From Sinorhizobium fredii (GTDB lineage Bacteria > Pseudomonadota > Alphaproteobacteria > Rhizobiales > Rhizobiaceae): a stretch of DNA of 64,000 bases. Where the stretch lies: positions 1,612,001 through 1,676,000 of the forward strand of contig NZ_CP024310.1 in assembly GCF_002944405.1 (NCBI RefSeq). The letters are read 5' to 3'. Of this stretch, positions 43,358-52,606 are shown in pieces. The position numbers and the translations under genes were made by a program. The notes beneath the pieces are model-generated. The model was not told the DNA's origin. It did no database searches and saw only the letters and a program-made list of their open reading frames with translations. Position 1 is the stretch's first letter, and every line of letters begins with the position of its first letter.

Positions 43358-43666
43358 CGATGTTTCCTCGTCCCTTTAACGCAATTGCCGCGCCTCGACC
43401 GCTTTCTGGCTGGACCGTTCGCTTGCGTCCTTCAGAATCAACGTATCAAGGAGGCGCGAGCGGGCGCATGCCGCAGCCCGCGTCAAAACCGTCCCAATGC
43501 AGTGAAAACCAGTCCCAGCGGCGGCTTGCGCCGCGAAGGCCACCCGCCCTCATGGCGGTTGAGACGAGCGTACATCGCTTCGCTTTGCCTCAAGAAATGG
43601 CACCTGTTGGTTGCGAAATCGTGAATAATTAGCTTTGCTATAAAAGTAATTTCTAAAATTTGATAA
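43358..43666. other. Intergenic region upstream of the chemoreceptor gene
   Basis: 309 nt between the crcB stop and the chemoreceptor start, both minus strand. The last 50 nt next to crcB (43618-43667) are strikingly AT-rich against the local background, which may mark the end of the crcB transcript. No gene-like frame seen; the chemoreceptor promoter should lie near 43380-43480. Confidence 0.45.
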
Positions 43667-44056
43667 TCAGGCCGCCTGGCCGGCCGCGAGCAGGCGGACG
43701 AGCATCACCCCGGCGAGCAAGCCGAGAAGTGAAAAGATCACGGAAGAAGCGGCGTAGATTGCCGCGGCGGCCCACTCGCCGCGCTCATAAAGGCCGATCG
43801 TGTCGAGCGAGAAGCTTGAAAAGGTGGTGAATCCGCCGAGCACGCCGGTCGCCAGGAACAGCCGCACATCCTGAGGCAGATGGACGCGCAAGGCGAAATA
43901 CTCGGCGATGAGCCCCATGGCGAAGGAGCCGGCGACGTTGACCGCCAGGGTGCCAAAGGGAAAGGCGGCACCGAGGAGCTGCGCGGCAAGCTGGTTGACG
44001 CCATGGCGCATGGCGCCGCCCAATCCGGCGCCAAGGAATACCAACAGATAGGCCAT
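43667..44056 (-). CDS. crcB: Fluoride efflux channel CrcB/Fluc
   Basis: 129 aa, four membrane segments. Family motifs: GAGLGGAMRHGVNQ at residues 8-21, FPFGTLAVNVAGSFAMG (33-49) and GGFTTFSSFSLDT (70-82), which includes the fluoride-lining Phe/Ser box. Length is normal for a homodimeric Fluc channel. The ATG at 44056 begins the family core; the longer frame upstream reads as non-coding. I found no recognisable fluoride riboswitch upstream. Confidence 0.94.
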   Translation of the reverse strand: MAYLLVFLGAGLGGAMRHGVNQLAAQLLGAAFPFGTLAVNVAGSFAMGLIAEYFALRVHLPQDVRLFLATGVLGGFTTFSSFSLDTIGLYERGEWAAAAIYAASSVIFSLLGLLAGVMLVRLLAAGQAA

Positions 44057-44623
44057 TGCCGTCCTTTTTCCTCTCGCGGCCCGAAGTTCGGGACGATAGG
44101 ACGGAGAGCCGCCGCCGGCAATCGCCGAAGCGGCGATGTCCGCTGTGGCATCGGAGGCCGCCTCTAAGCGCAGCCCATCCGTTTCAGATCGGAGCACTGG
44201 ACCTATCCACTTTCTGCATCGGCCTGTCCACTTTCCGCTGCCAACTGCCCGAGCCGCACCGTATTTAAGCGTTTGTTTACTCAGGAACGCTTGGGTGGTG
44301 ATTGCGATAGTAATCGCCTCCACAACCGCCGGGCGGTGTCCGACAGGTTCCTGGGTGGCGATTCATAGGGGCGACCGGTGTATCCGTTCGCTCCAGCGGG
44401 ATGAGCCCGCGGGATTTCCAAGACGCATGATTTTCGAGGAGATGCTGGCCGCGCTCGGCACGGAGCGCGGAAGGAAAGTCGCGTGCTCGTTCCCCGCCGC
44501 CAACGTCACCGGACGATCCTCCCCATCGTCCGGCCGGCGAACCGGGAGCAAGGGGGGCGATCCCGGCCAAATCTCGACCAACGGAGACCTCGGTCTCTCG
44601 AATACAGTTCAGAGGTAGTGATA
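44057..44623. other. Intergenic region between crcB and the second chemoreceptor gene
   Basis: 567 nt between divergent genes. The upstream extension of the chemoreceptor frame to 44483 has no start-associated ribosome-binding site and reads like non-coding sequence. A small inverted repeat (GGTGATTGCGATAGTAATCGCC, 44296-44317) is visible. No riboswitch, RNA gene or operator assigned. Confidence 0.45.
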
Positions 44624-46543
44624 GTGAAACGACCAAGCGTGAAATTGTCCCTGATCGGCTCGATTGCCGGCATGGTGCTGACAACCGCCGCCATCTCCTG
44701 GGTATCGATCAGTTCCCTCTCCGACATTGACGCCAAGAGCGACGAGATCGTCGACAACTGGCTGCCGAGCGTCGAGCGATCCAAGGAGATCGATGCCGCT
44801 CTCTCCGACCTGAAGGTAGCCTTTAATCGCCATGTCCTGGCGGCCACGGAGGATGAAGAACATGCGGCCGAAACCGCGATTGAGGCGGAAAAGACTCGCT
44901 TTTTCAGGTCGATAGACGACTACGCGGCGCTCGTGACCGAGGCAGACGAACAGACCGAACTCGCGAAGATCAAGAATACGGCCAGCCAGCTGATCCACGC
45001 GAGCCGCCGGATGATCGTTGCCTCGGCCGCAGCCAAGGACGATGAGGCCAAGCAGATCATTTCCAAGGAAATGGCGCCGCGCTTCAGCGATGTTGCCAAG
45101 TCGATCGACGTGATCGTCGGCCTCAACAAAGAGGGCGCCGCCCGTTCCGGTGCGGAAATTCAGAAGCTGCTCGAAAATACGCTGAAGCTTATCTCCATCC
45201 TCTGCGCTGCCGCGGTCGCTGCCGGCGCCGGCGTCATCGCCTTTGCCGTCTTCGGTATCGCCAACCCGATCACCCGCATTACCGGCGCAATGCGCAATCT
45301 CGCCTCCGGCGATGCGCAGTCGCCGATCCCCTTCGCCGGCCGCGACGACGAGATCGGCGCCATGGCCGAGGCCGTTGAAGTGTTCCGTCAGAATGCACTT
45401 GCCAATGCGCGTCTCGAAGAGGAGGCCGCCGACACCCGCAGCCGCCAGGAGGCCGAACGGGCCGAGGTGCAGCGCCGAACGACGCGCGAAGCGGAAGCGC
45501 TGCGCTTCGCCTCGGACAATCTCGCCGCCGGCCTGAAGCGGCTTGCGGCAGGCGACCTCGCCTTCCAGCTCAACGACGCCTTCGCGGCGGACTTCGAGCC
45601 GCTCCGGCAGGATTTCAACCAGTCGGTCCGCCAGCTCGGCGCGGCGCTCGCGTCCATTGCCGAAAGCATCGGCACGATGGACAACGGCACCCGCGAAATC
45701 GCGTCAGGTGCCCAGGACCTCGCCAAGCGTACCGAACAGCAGGCGGCTTCGCTGGAAGAGACCGCCGCTGCCCTCGACGAGATCACTGCCAATGTCGGCT
45801 CCTCGACGAAGCTCACCGAGGAAGCCCGCACGGTCGCCACCCAGGCCAATCACAGCGCCGCCAACTCCGCCGAGGTCGTGTCACGTGCCGAAGAAGCGAT
45901 GCGCCGCATCGAGGAGAGCTCGCAGCAGATCTCCAACATCATCGGCGTGATCGACGAGATCGCCTTCCAGACCAACCTGCTGGCGCTCAACGCCGGCGTC
46001 GAGGCGGCGCGCGCCGGTGACGCCGGCAAGGGCTTCGCGGTCGTTGCCCAGGAGGTGCGCGAGCTCGCGCAGCGCTCGGCGCAAGCCGCCAAGGAGATCA
46101 AGGGACTGATCCAGAACTCGACGACCGAGGTCGAAAGCGGCGTCAGACTGGTGCGCGATACCGGCGAGGCGCTGAACGTGATCGGCGGCTTCATCGGCCA
46201 GATCAACAGCCACATGAACGCGATCGCCGTCTCCGCCAAGGAGCAGTCCACCGGGCTTGCCGAGATCAACACCGCGGTCAATTCGATGGACCAGAGCACC
46301 CAGCAGAATGCCGCGATGGTCGAGCAGTCGACCGCTGCGGCTTCGAACCTCGCTTTGGAAGCGGCGAAGCTCCGCGACCTGGTCGCCCGCTTCAAGCTCG
46401 AAGGGGCCTCCGGCCCGCGCGCCGCCGGCGAGGCGGCGAAGCCGGTCGCTTCACCCGCCCGTGCGCTCGGCGGCCGCATCGCCCGCGCGTTCGGCGGCAA
46501 GATGGCAACGGCGCCGGCCGTCGACGAGTGGGAGGAGTTCTGA
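44624..46543 (+). CDS. Methyl-accepting chemotaxis protein with C-terminal pentapeptide
   Basis: 639 aa from the GTG at 44624, which has AGAGG 8 nt upstream. TM1 at residues 8-30 ([19 protein letters not shown]), a helical periplasmic sensor (about 31-185), TM2 ([24 protein letters not shown]), HAMP, and a signalling domain with tip [20 protein letters not shown] and [18 protein letters not shown]. It ends DEWEEF, a probable CheR/CheB tether. Its signalling domain is very similar to that of the chemoreceptor at 41.4-43.4 kb, so the two may be paralogues with different sensors. Confidence 0.93.
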   Translation: MKRPSVKLSLIGSIAGMVLTTAAISWVSISSLSDIDAKSDEIVDNWLPSVERSKEIDAALSDLKVAFNRHVLAATEDEEHAAETAIEAEKTRFFRSIDDYAALVTEADEQTELAKIKNTASQLIHASRRMIVASAAAKDDEAKQIISKEMAPRFSDVAKSIDVIVGLNKEGAARSGAEIQKLLENTLKLISILCAAAVAAGAGVIAFAVFGIANPITRITGAMRNLASGDAQSPIPFAGRDDEIGAMAEAVEVFRQNALANARLEEEAADTRSRQEAERAEVQRRTTREAEALRFASDNLAAGLKRLAAGDLAFQLNDAFAADFEPLRQDFNQSVRQLGAALASIAESIGTMDNGTREIASGAQDLAKRTEQQAASLEETAAALDEITANVGSSTKLTEEARTVATQANHSAANSAEVVSRAEEAMRRIEESSQQISNIIGVIDEIAFQTNLLALNAGVEAARAGDAGKGFAVVAQEVRELAQRSAQAAKEIKGLIQNSTTEVESGVRLVRDTGEALNVIGGFIGQINSHMNAIAVSAKEQSTGLAEINTAVNSMDQSTQQNAAMVEQSTAAASNLALEAAKLRDLVARFKLEGASGPRAAGEAAKPVASPARALGGRIARAFGGKMATAPAVDEWEEF

Positions 46544-46917
46544 GCCTCGAAGACTTGGGACGACGCCGTCCCGTGCCGCCTCGATTTCTGCCGGAAGCAG
46601 GAGATTTGCGGCGCCCGATCACATCTCTCCCCGGTTCCCGGGGCGAGGGCCAGGCCAGGGATAGGGCCGAAGCCTTCGCGCCCCATTCATACATACGGAG
46701 CCATAGCCAGTGTCGAATATCGCTGTTTTCCCCCGCAACAAGCCCGAGGACCGCCTCCGCATGAGTCGATATGGAAAGCGCCAGGGACCGCCTGTTCGCG
46801 GTCGCCGCCCAGCTTGACCGCGTCCTGGCGGAATTGTCGCGCGAAGGCTTACGGCCTGCCGGCGAACAACTGCCAAATACCGGAACCTGATCGCGGTAAA
46901 GGCGGAGGAGGAACAAG
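46544..46917. other. Intergenic region, possibly holding a 39-codon ORF
   Basis: 374 nt between the chemoreceptor and the second GGDEF/EAL gene. An ORF at 46771-46890 (39 aa, beginning MESARDRLFAVAAQLDRVLAELSR with an amphipathic helix-like pattern) is the only coding-like stretch. It lacks a clear ribosome-binding site, so I leave it as a possibility. Confidence 0.3.
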
Positions 46918-49044
46918 GTGCGAGCGGAGCGGGCTGACGAGATGACTGGACGATCGAAACCGCTGAGCAGGCCTCGGCAATCGGTGGAGAAATACATTCG
47001 GTCGATCGGCCGGCACTACGTGAATGCCGTCATTGTGATGACGCTGCTGATCGCCGCCACCTATCTGACCATGCTTGTCGCCCTTGACCGTCATTCGCTG
47101 CAGCAGAAGATCAGCTTCCTGACCAGCAACCAGTTCATCCGCTTCCAGCAGCTCGCCAACCAGACGCGGGCGCTGATGCGGGCTTCGGCCGACCCCAACC
47201 TGCCGGAATACATCATCAGTCCGATGCGCGACGACATCCATCGGGCGATAGGCGATATCCGGGCAATGAGCGGAGAATTGCACGCGCTGGACCAAAGCAT
47301 CGGCGGCAATCTCCTTGAGCGCTTCAATCCGCGCGACGAGATTGCGGTGCAATTGCGTCGCGATCTCAATGGCCGGCTCGAGGACTTTCTCGAGCGGGCG
47401 GTGCGCATTGCCGATACCAGCAACGAGGACCGGCGGCAGCGCTACTCCTTCTGGGGCCCGATCGACTTCGCCGTAGCCTCCGACAGCATGCTGATGCGCC
47501 AGTTTTCCGACCTGATCCGCCACGCCCATGACCGCAGCGGCGTCAGCATCGACAACGCCAAGCTGATCGGCACGGGGCTGCTGGCGCTGATCGCGGCCAC
47601 CGTCATTCTGGCGAGCGTCCTTCTGTTCAGCCCGCTCCTCAAGAAGCTGCGCAACGAGCATCGCCTGACAATGGCTTTCGAGCAGCGGCTGACGCTTCTG
47701 GCCCACACCGACGCTCTCACCGGTCTCAACAACCGCTCGTCCTTCAATACCGCTCTCAGCGATCTCTTTGGCGAGCTGGAAAGGACAGGGGCCGGCTTCT
47801 CCATGCTGCTTCTCGATCTCGACCGGTTTAAAGCCATCAATGACGGCCTCGGCCATCCCGCGGGCGATGCGGTGCTGCGTCACGTCGCCCGCACCCTGCA
47901 GAAGACCTTGCGCGCAAGCGATGTGATCGCCCGGCTCGGCGGCGACGAATTCGCCGTGCTGCTGCCAGGGATCGGCGAGGCTGCCGCACTCGAAGCGGTC
48001 GCCGAACGGGCGATCGAGGCGATCGCCGCAGACTTTGCCTTCGAAGGACGCAACCTGCAGGTCTCGGCCAGCATCGGCGGCGCCATCGTGCCCGATCACG
48101 CCTCGGACGAGGCCGGATTGATGCGCATCGTCGACCTCGCTCTCTATACGGCGAAGGCCGGGCGCAACACCACGGTCATATTCGACGAAGCGGCGCTGGC
48201 CCGGCGGCTAGAGCAGAACCAGCTCTCTCTCGCCCTTGTGCTTGCCGCCGACCGCAATGAATTCGTCGTGCACTACCAGCCGAAGGTCGACCTCATGACC
48301 GGTGCCCATCTGGGCTTCGAGGCGCTGGTGCGCTGGCAGCATCCGGAGCTGGGGCTTTTGCCGCCCGGCCGTTTCCTGCCCCTGATGGAAGGAACGCAGC
48401 TCATCCGCGGCATGACCCGCGCAGTTGTCGCCGCCGTCGGCCGCGACCTCAAGGCCTGGAGGGCGGCCGGGCTCGCTCCCGGTCCCGTGTCGATCAACCT
48501 GCCCGAGGTCCTGCTCGTCGGCGAGGAAGGTTACGCGTTCTTCGCCGCCGCAGTTCGTGAAAACGGCCTGGAATGGCAGGATTTCGCGGTGGAGATCACC
48601 GAGGACGTCTTCCTCAATCGCTCGGCCGGCCAGATTCTTGCAACGGTGGCGCGCTTCCGTCAGCACGGCCTGTCGATCTGGCTCGACGACTTCGGCACCG
48701 GTTTCGCCTCGCTCGTGCACTTACGCGATTTCCCCTTCGACGAGTTGAAGATCGACCGAAGCTTCGTCGACGGCATAGGCAAGGACGCCCGCAGCGAGCA
48801 GATCATCCGCGCCATGATCCAACTTGCCCGGAACCTCGGCAAGCGCTGCGTCGCCGAGGGGATCGAGACGGAAGCGCAACGACGCTTCCTGATCGAGGCC
48901 GGCTGCGACATCGGCCAGGGATACCATTTCGCCCGGCCCGAGCCAGCCGCCCTCGCCGGCGCGCGGCTGCCGCAACGGGCCGCCGCCGACCGGCGCCCGG
49001 CGTCGAAGGCTTCGGCAGCGCTGCGGCGGATCGCCCGGCGGTGA
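46918..49044 (+). CDS. Membrane GGDEF/EAL protein (c-di-GMP turnover)
   Basis: 708 aa, GTG start preceded by GGAGGAGGAAC. TM1 at about residues 38-60 (NAVIVMTLLIAATYLTMLVAL), periplasmic helical domain of about 155 residues (DAHF-like), TM2 near 218-240 (LIGTGLLALIAATVILASVLLF), GGDEF (motif intact at about 341-345) and EAL (EAL near 467, DDFGTGFASL near 585). Both active-site signatures are present. The 40-residue C-terminal tail is Ala/Arg-rich. Followed 22 nt later by a periplasmic binding protein gene with no permeases, the second such pair in this window. Confidence 0.93.
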   Translation: MRAERADEMTGRSKPLSRPRQSVEKYIRSIGRHYVNAVIVMTLLIAATYLTMLVALDRHSLQQKISFLTSNQFIRFQQLANQTRALMRASADPNLPEYIISPMRDDIHRAIGDIRAMSGELHALDQSIGGNLLERFNPRDEIAVQLRRDLNGRLEDFLERAVRIADTSNEDRRQRYSFWGPIDFAVASDSMLMRQFSDLIRHAHDRSGVSIDNAKLIGTGLLALIAATVILASVLLFSPLLKKLRNEHRLTMAFEQRLTLLAHTDALTGLNNRSSFNTALSDLFGELERTGAGFSMLLLDLDRFKAINDGLGHPAGDAVLRHVARTLQKTLRASDVIARLGGDEFAVLLPGIGEAAALEAVAERAIEAIAADFAFEGRNLQVSASIGGAIVPDHASDEAGLMRIVDLALYTAKAGRNTTVIFDEAALARRLEQNQLSLALVLAADRNEFVVHYQPKVDLMTGAHLGFEALVRWQHPELGLLPPGRFLPLMEGTQLIRGMTRAVVAAVGRDLKAWRAAGLAPGPVSINLPEVLLVGEEGYAFFAAAVRENGLEWQDFAVEITEDVFLNRSAGQILATVARFRQHGLSIWLDDFGTGFASLVHLRDFPFDELKIDRSFVDGIGKDARSEQIIRAMIQLARNLGKRCVAEGIETEAQRRFLIEAGCDIGQGYHFARPEPAALAGARLPQRAAADRRPASKASAALRRIARR

Positions 49045-49066
49045 CTATCGTAAGTTGGAGGAGATG

Positions 49067-50317
49067 ATGAGACGAAAAATCAAAAGGGCCTGCCTGGCCG
49101 CGGCGCTGCTGCTGCTGGCAAGCTCCCAGCCACCTGCAGCCGCCGATCAGCGCGGCGCAGTCGATGTCGTGCATTTCTGGATTTCGCAGAGCGAGGCGGC
49201 GGCACTGGACGTGTTGCGCAAGGCATGGGCCGATGCCGGCCACCAATGGATCGACCTGCCGGCGGAAAACAAGGTGGCCGTCCAGAGGATCGTCAGCGAT
49301 CGCATCGCCAACGGCTATGCGCCCGCCGTCATGCAATGGAATGCGAACGAGGGTTCACGCGAGCTGCCGGAAATGGGTATCGTGCTTGACATCGACGAGG
49401 TCGCCAGGGCCGATGACTGGCGCCGCGTCCTACCGGCAACCGTGCTCGAGCGCATCACCTACAAGGACAAGGTGTTCTTTGCGCCGACCAACGTCCACGC
49501 GGAAAACTGGCTCTGGACCAGCGAGCCCATCTTCCGCCAACTCGGCCTGAAGGCTCCCGAGACATGGGACGAAATCTTCGCCGCCGCCGAAAAGATCAAG
49601 GCGGCGGGCCACCTGCCCGTCGCGCTGGGCGACGGTCCCTGGGAAATCTCCCTCGTCTTCAACGGCATCATGTATTCCAAGCTCGGCGCCGACGGCTATG
49701 CCCGGATCATCCGCGGCGACCCGGCGCTGGTTAGCGATCCGCGCATGACCGAGTCGCTCGACATGCTGCGACGCCTCTCCCGCTATGCGGAACCGGCCGC
49801 AGCGCGCCGGCGCAAGACCTGGGCCGACGCCACCGCCGCAGTCGGTGGCGGCAAGGCGGGCATGCAGTTCATGGGCGACTGGGCGAAGGGCGAGCTGGTG
49901 GCCCGTGGCTACTCTGTCGACAAGGATTTCGGCTGCAGCCTGATGCCCGGCACGGAGATCGCCTATTTCATGGTCATCGACGCTTTCGCCTTTCCGCTGA
50001 CCAACCGCGAAGACGCCGCCGACGCGCAGCGCGCCTTCGCGCGCATGGTGCTCGATCGCGACAACCAAGTGGCCTTCAGCCGTCTCAAGGGCTCCCTGCC
50101 GGTGCGCACCGACGTCGATCCCAGCGGGCTCGACCGCTGCGGCCGGCTCGGCCTCGAGAAGATCGTCCAGAACAGCGGCGTCAGCGCCCAGTCGATGGCC
50201 ATGCCGACGCAGATGTCGGAGGGCTGGATCGGCGTGCTGGCGGAATTCTTCAACGACGAAAGCATGTCGACCAAAACTGCCCAGCGCCGCCTCTACGACA
50301 TCGTCAAGCGGCAGTGA
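49067..50317 (+). CDS. Extracellular solute-binding protein, family 1 (carbohydrate type), without permeases
   Basis: 416 aa. Signal peptide to about residue 27 (LLLLASSQPPAAA-DQ). Carbohydrate-binding COG1653-type fold: VVHFWISQSEAAALDVLRKAWADAG near the start, PTNVHAENWLWTSEPIFRQLGLKAPETWDEIFAAAEKIKAAG in segments, and QFMGDWAKGEL. No ABC permease or ATPase nearby. Both ATG 49064 and 49067 follow GGAGGAG; I chose 49067 for spacing. It may serve as the sensor subunit for the adjacent GGDEF/EAL protein, or work with a distant transporter. Confidence 0.9.
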   Translation: MRRKIKRACLAAALLLLASSQPPAAADQRGAVDVVHFWISQSEAAALDVLRKAWADAGHQWIDLPAENKVAVQRIVSDRIANGYAPAVMQWNANEGSRELPEMGIVLDIDEVARADDWRRVLPATVLERITYKDKVFFAPTNVHAENWLWTSEPIFRQLGLKAPETWDEIFAAAEKIKAAGHLPVALGDGPWEISLVFNGIMYSKLGADGYARIIRGDPALVSDPRMTESLDMLRRLSRYAEPAAARRRKTWADATAAVGGGKAGMQFMGDWAKGELVARGYSVDKDFGCSLMPGTEIAYFMVIDAFAFPLTNREDAADAQRAFARMVLDRDNQVAFSRLKGSLPVRTDVDPSGLDRCGRLGLEKIVQNSGVSAQSMAMPTQMSEGWIGVLAEFFNDESMSTKTAQRRLYDIVKRQ

Positions 50318-50396
50318 GGAGCACCAAACTTAATCGCTTGTTTCCACGGCGCCTGAAAATTACCAATAGGCTCCGTTGGAGGCGTTGGGAGGCGTC

Positions 50397-51290
50397 ATGC
50401 TGACTTTGCGACAGATCGAGGTGATCCGCGCGATCATGGTCACCGGCACGATCGCCGGCGCCGCGAAGCTCCTCGGCGTCGCGGCGCCCGGCGTCAGCCG
50501 GCTGATGAAGTATACGGAAGACAGCCTTCGGGTCCGTCTCTTCAACCGCAGCCATGGGCGCTATGTGCCGACGCCGGAGGCCCGGCACATCTTCGGATTA
50601 CTCGACACCGTCTACCGGCAGGTCGAGGACCTGCAGTTTGCCGTGCAGCGGCTGGAAAAGGGTGACGGGCTGGAACTCAGCGTCGGCTCGGTTCCCAGCA
50701 TCGCCAATGTGATGGTGCCGCGGGCGATCGCCAAGCTGCGCCAGCAGTATCCGTCGCTTTATGTCGACATCAACATTCTGAAGATCGAGGAGGCGATCGA
50801 CTATCTGCTCGTCGGTCGCGGCGAGGTGGTGGCGATCAGCTCCTATCTCGAACACTCGATCATCCATTTCGAGCCGCTCGCCACCGGGCGGCTGCTCTGC
50901 ATCGTGCCGCAGGACAGCGAGCTCGCCGGCAAGGACGCCATCGCGCCGGACGAAATCGTCCGCCATACCTTGATCGGCATCGATCCGAACGATCCCTACG
51001 GGCGGGTGATGACCGAGATTTTCCGTCGTCAGAACCTCGCCTATGATATGAAAATCAAGGCGCGTTTCGGCACGACCGTCTGCGCCCTCGTCGCCGCCGA
51101 GCTCGGCATTGCCATCATCGACGAGTTCACCGTCGCCGCCGGCCGGGTGCCGGGAATCAAATGCCTGGAAATCGAAGCGGACACGACCTTCCCGACCTTC
51201 GTCGCCTATCGGCGCGACGTTCCGCTGTCGATCTTTTCGGAGCGCTTCATCGACACGCTGAGAACCGAAATGAACCGCGCCAAAAGATAA
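50397..51290 (+). CDS. LysR-family transcriptional regulator
   Basis: 297 aa. Winged helix at residues 1-65 (LTLRQIEVIRAIMVTGTIAGAAKLLGVAAPGVSRLMKYTEDSLRVRLF in segments), then the two-lobed effector domain (LELSVGSVPSIANVMVPRAIAKL, GVVAISS-like centre, TVCALVAAELGIAIIDEF). GGGAGG precedes the ATG at 50397. Same strand and directly upstream of the quinate/shikimate-type operon. An LTTR-type box overlaps its stop codon, so it is the likely activator; the effector would be an aromatic or hydroaromatic acid. Confidence 0.92.
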   Translation: MLTLRQIEVIRAIMVTGTIAGAAKLLGVAAPGVSRLMKYTEDSLRVRLFNRSHGRYVPTPEARHIFGLLDTVYRQVEDLQFAVQRLEKGDGLELSVGSVPSIANVMVPRAIAKLRQQYPSLYVDINILKIEEAIDYLLVGRGEVVAISSYLEHSIIHFEPLATGRLLCIVPQDSELAGKDAIAPDEIVRHTLIGIDPNDPYGRVMTEIFRRQNLAYDMKIKARFGTTVCALVAAELGIAIIDEFTVAAGRVPGIKCLEIEADTTFPTFVAYRRDVPLSIFSERFIDTLRTEMNRAKR

Positions 51291-51301
51291 CATCAAGTTA
51301 T
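51287..51301 (+). promoter_or_regulatory. LysR-type box (ATAAC-N5-GTTAT)
   Basis: ATAACATCAAGTTAT is a perfect dyad of the T-N11-A form used by LysR-type regulators. It overlaps the stop codon of the LysR gene and lies about 115 nt upstream of the binding-protein ATG, a usual place for the recognition-binding site of a regulated operon. Confidence 0.65.
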
Positions 51302-51408
51302 TGACTCTGCATATCTTGGTATTTGCCGTTACGTAAGAGATGGGACAGTATCACGCAGCTGGGCGGAGGAGGATCGCCGCCCATGGAAGAACGACATAGG
51401 AGGAGAAC

Positions 51409-52548
51409 ATGACGAAGAGAGCACTTGCGTCGATCGCAATTGCCGTGGCGCTATCGGCCGGCCTGCCGAACATATCCTGGGCGGACACGATAAAGATCGC
51501 CAACGTGATCGAGCTTTCGGGCGCCGGCGCCACCGTGGGAAGCAACTGGCGCGACGCGCTGAAGCTCGCCTTCGAGGAGATCAATGCTGCCGGCGGCATT
51601 CTCGGCGAACAGGTCGAGGTGACGGATTACGACACGCAGACCGACCCGACGACCTCGCGCGCCATGGTGCAGAAGGCGATCGACGACGGCGCCTATGTCA
51701 TCATGGGGCCGATCTATTCCGGCTCGGTCAAGGTCAACATGATGGTCGCCCAGCAGAACGGCGTGCCGCAGCTGACCGGCGCCGAAGCGCCGTTCATCAC
51801 CGACATGGGCAATCCCTACATCTTCCGCACCTCTTTCGGCGCACAACAGTCGATGCCGAAACTGGTCAAGTACCTCACCGAGGAAATGAAGGTGAAGTCG
51901 GTCGCCGTCGCCTGGGTCAATGACGACTTCGGCAAGGGTGGACGCGATTCCTTCGTGGCCGAGCTGGAGAAGAACGGCATCGCCGTCAACGCCGACGTGT
52001 CGAGCGAAGTGGGCCAGGCCGATTTCGCAGCCGACGTCATCAAGCTGAAGTCGAGCAATGCGGACGCGATCTTCGCCTATCTGCATGAAGAGGAAAGCGC
52101 GCGGCTGCTCAAGGAAATCCGCAAGCAGGGCGTCACCCAGCCGATCTTCGGCGAAACGACGCTGATGAACCAGAAGGTCGTCGACCTTGCCGGCGAAGCG
52201 GTCAACGGCGTGCGCGGGCATGTCGGCCTCAGCGCCAATGCGCCGATCCCCGGCATCGAGGAATTCGCCAAGAAGTTCGAGGCGAAGTACAGCTACAAGC
52301 CCGACCACAACGCCATCAAGGCCTATATGGGCGCCTATGTGGTGAAATACGTCACCACCAAGAACGGCAAGGTCGACCGCCAGGCCTTCGCGGATGCGCT
52401 GCATGGCCTGACCATCACGCCTGCCGACGAACCCGGCATCCTGATGGAGACCAGCTGGGACGACAAGGGCGAGGTCAACCGCGAAAGCTTCCTCGTCGAG
52501 GTCAAGGACGGCAAGCAGACCGTCGTGACCACGCTGCCGAAACTCTAA
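51409..52548 (+). CDS. ABC transporter substrate-binding protein, branched-chain amino acid type
   Basis: 379 aa. Signal peptide to about residue 25 (SAGLPNISWA-DT). LivK-like fold: IKIANVIELSGAGATVGSNWRDALKLAFEEINAAGGILG in segments, VIMGPIYSGSVKVNMMVAQQNGVPQLTGAEAP, AVAWVNDDFGKGGRDSF. Members bind amino acids, amides, or aromatic and hydroaromatic acids. With an AroE-like and a dehydroshikimate dehydratase gene downstream, quinate or shikimate is a strong candidate ligand. First gene of the operon. Confidence 0.93.
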   Translation: MTKRALASIAIAVALSAGLPNISWADTIKIANVIELSGAGATVGSNWRDALKLAFEEINAAGGILGEQVEVTDYDTQTDPTTSRAMVQKAIDDGAYVIMGPIYSGSVKVNMMVAQQNGVPQLTGAEAPFITDMGNPYIFRTSFGAQQSMPKLVKYLTEEMKVKSVAVAWVNDDFGKGGRDSFVAELEKNGIAVNADVSSEVGQADFAADVIKLKSSNADAIFAYLHEEESARLLKEIRKQGVTQPIFGETTLMNQKVVDLAGEAVNGVRGHVGLSANAPIPGIEEFAKKFEAKYSYKPDHNAIKAYMGAYVVKYVTTKNGKVDRQAFADALHGLTITPADEPGILMETSWDDKGEVNRESFLVEVKDGKQTVVTTLPKL

Positions 52549-52557
52549 AAACGGTGA

Positions 52558-52584
52558 GGCTTCCGGCCCGCCGGGCCTGAAGCC
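52558..52584 (+). terminator. Intercistronic hairpin after the binding-protein gene
   Basis: GGCTTC-C-GGCCC, short loop, GGGCC-T-GAAGCC: an 11-bp stem with one mismatch between the binding-protein stop and the first permease. Likely partial terminator or stabiliser. Confidence 0.5.
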
Positions 52585-52606
52585 CCCTTTCTTGGGGACA
52601 TCTTCC

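Noticed and set aside
44057..44330. Fluoride riboswitch upstream of crcB
   Set aside because: I looked for the conserved pseudoknot-type motif on the minus strand and found none; only an ordinary GC-rich leader.
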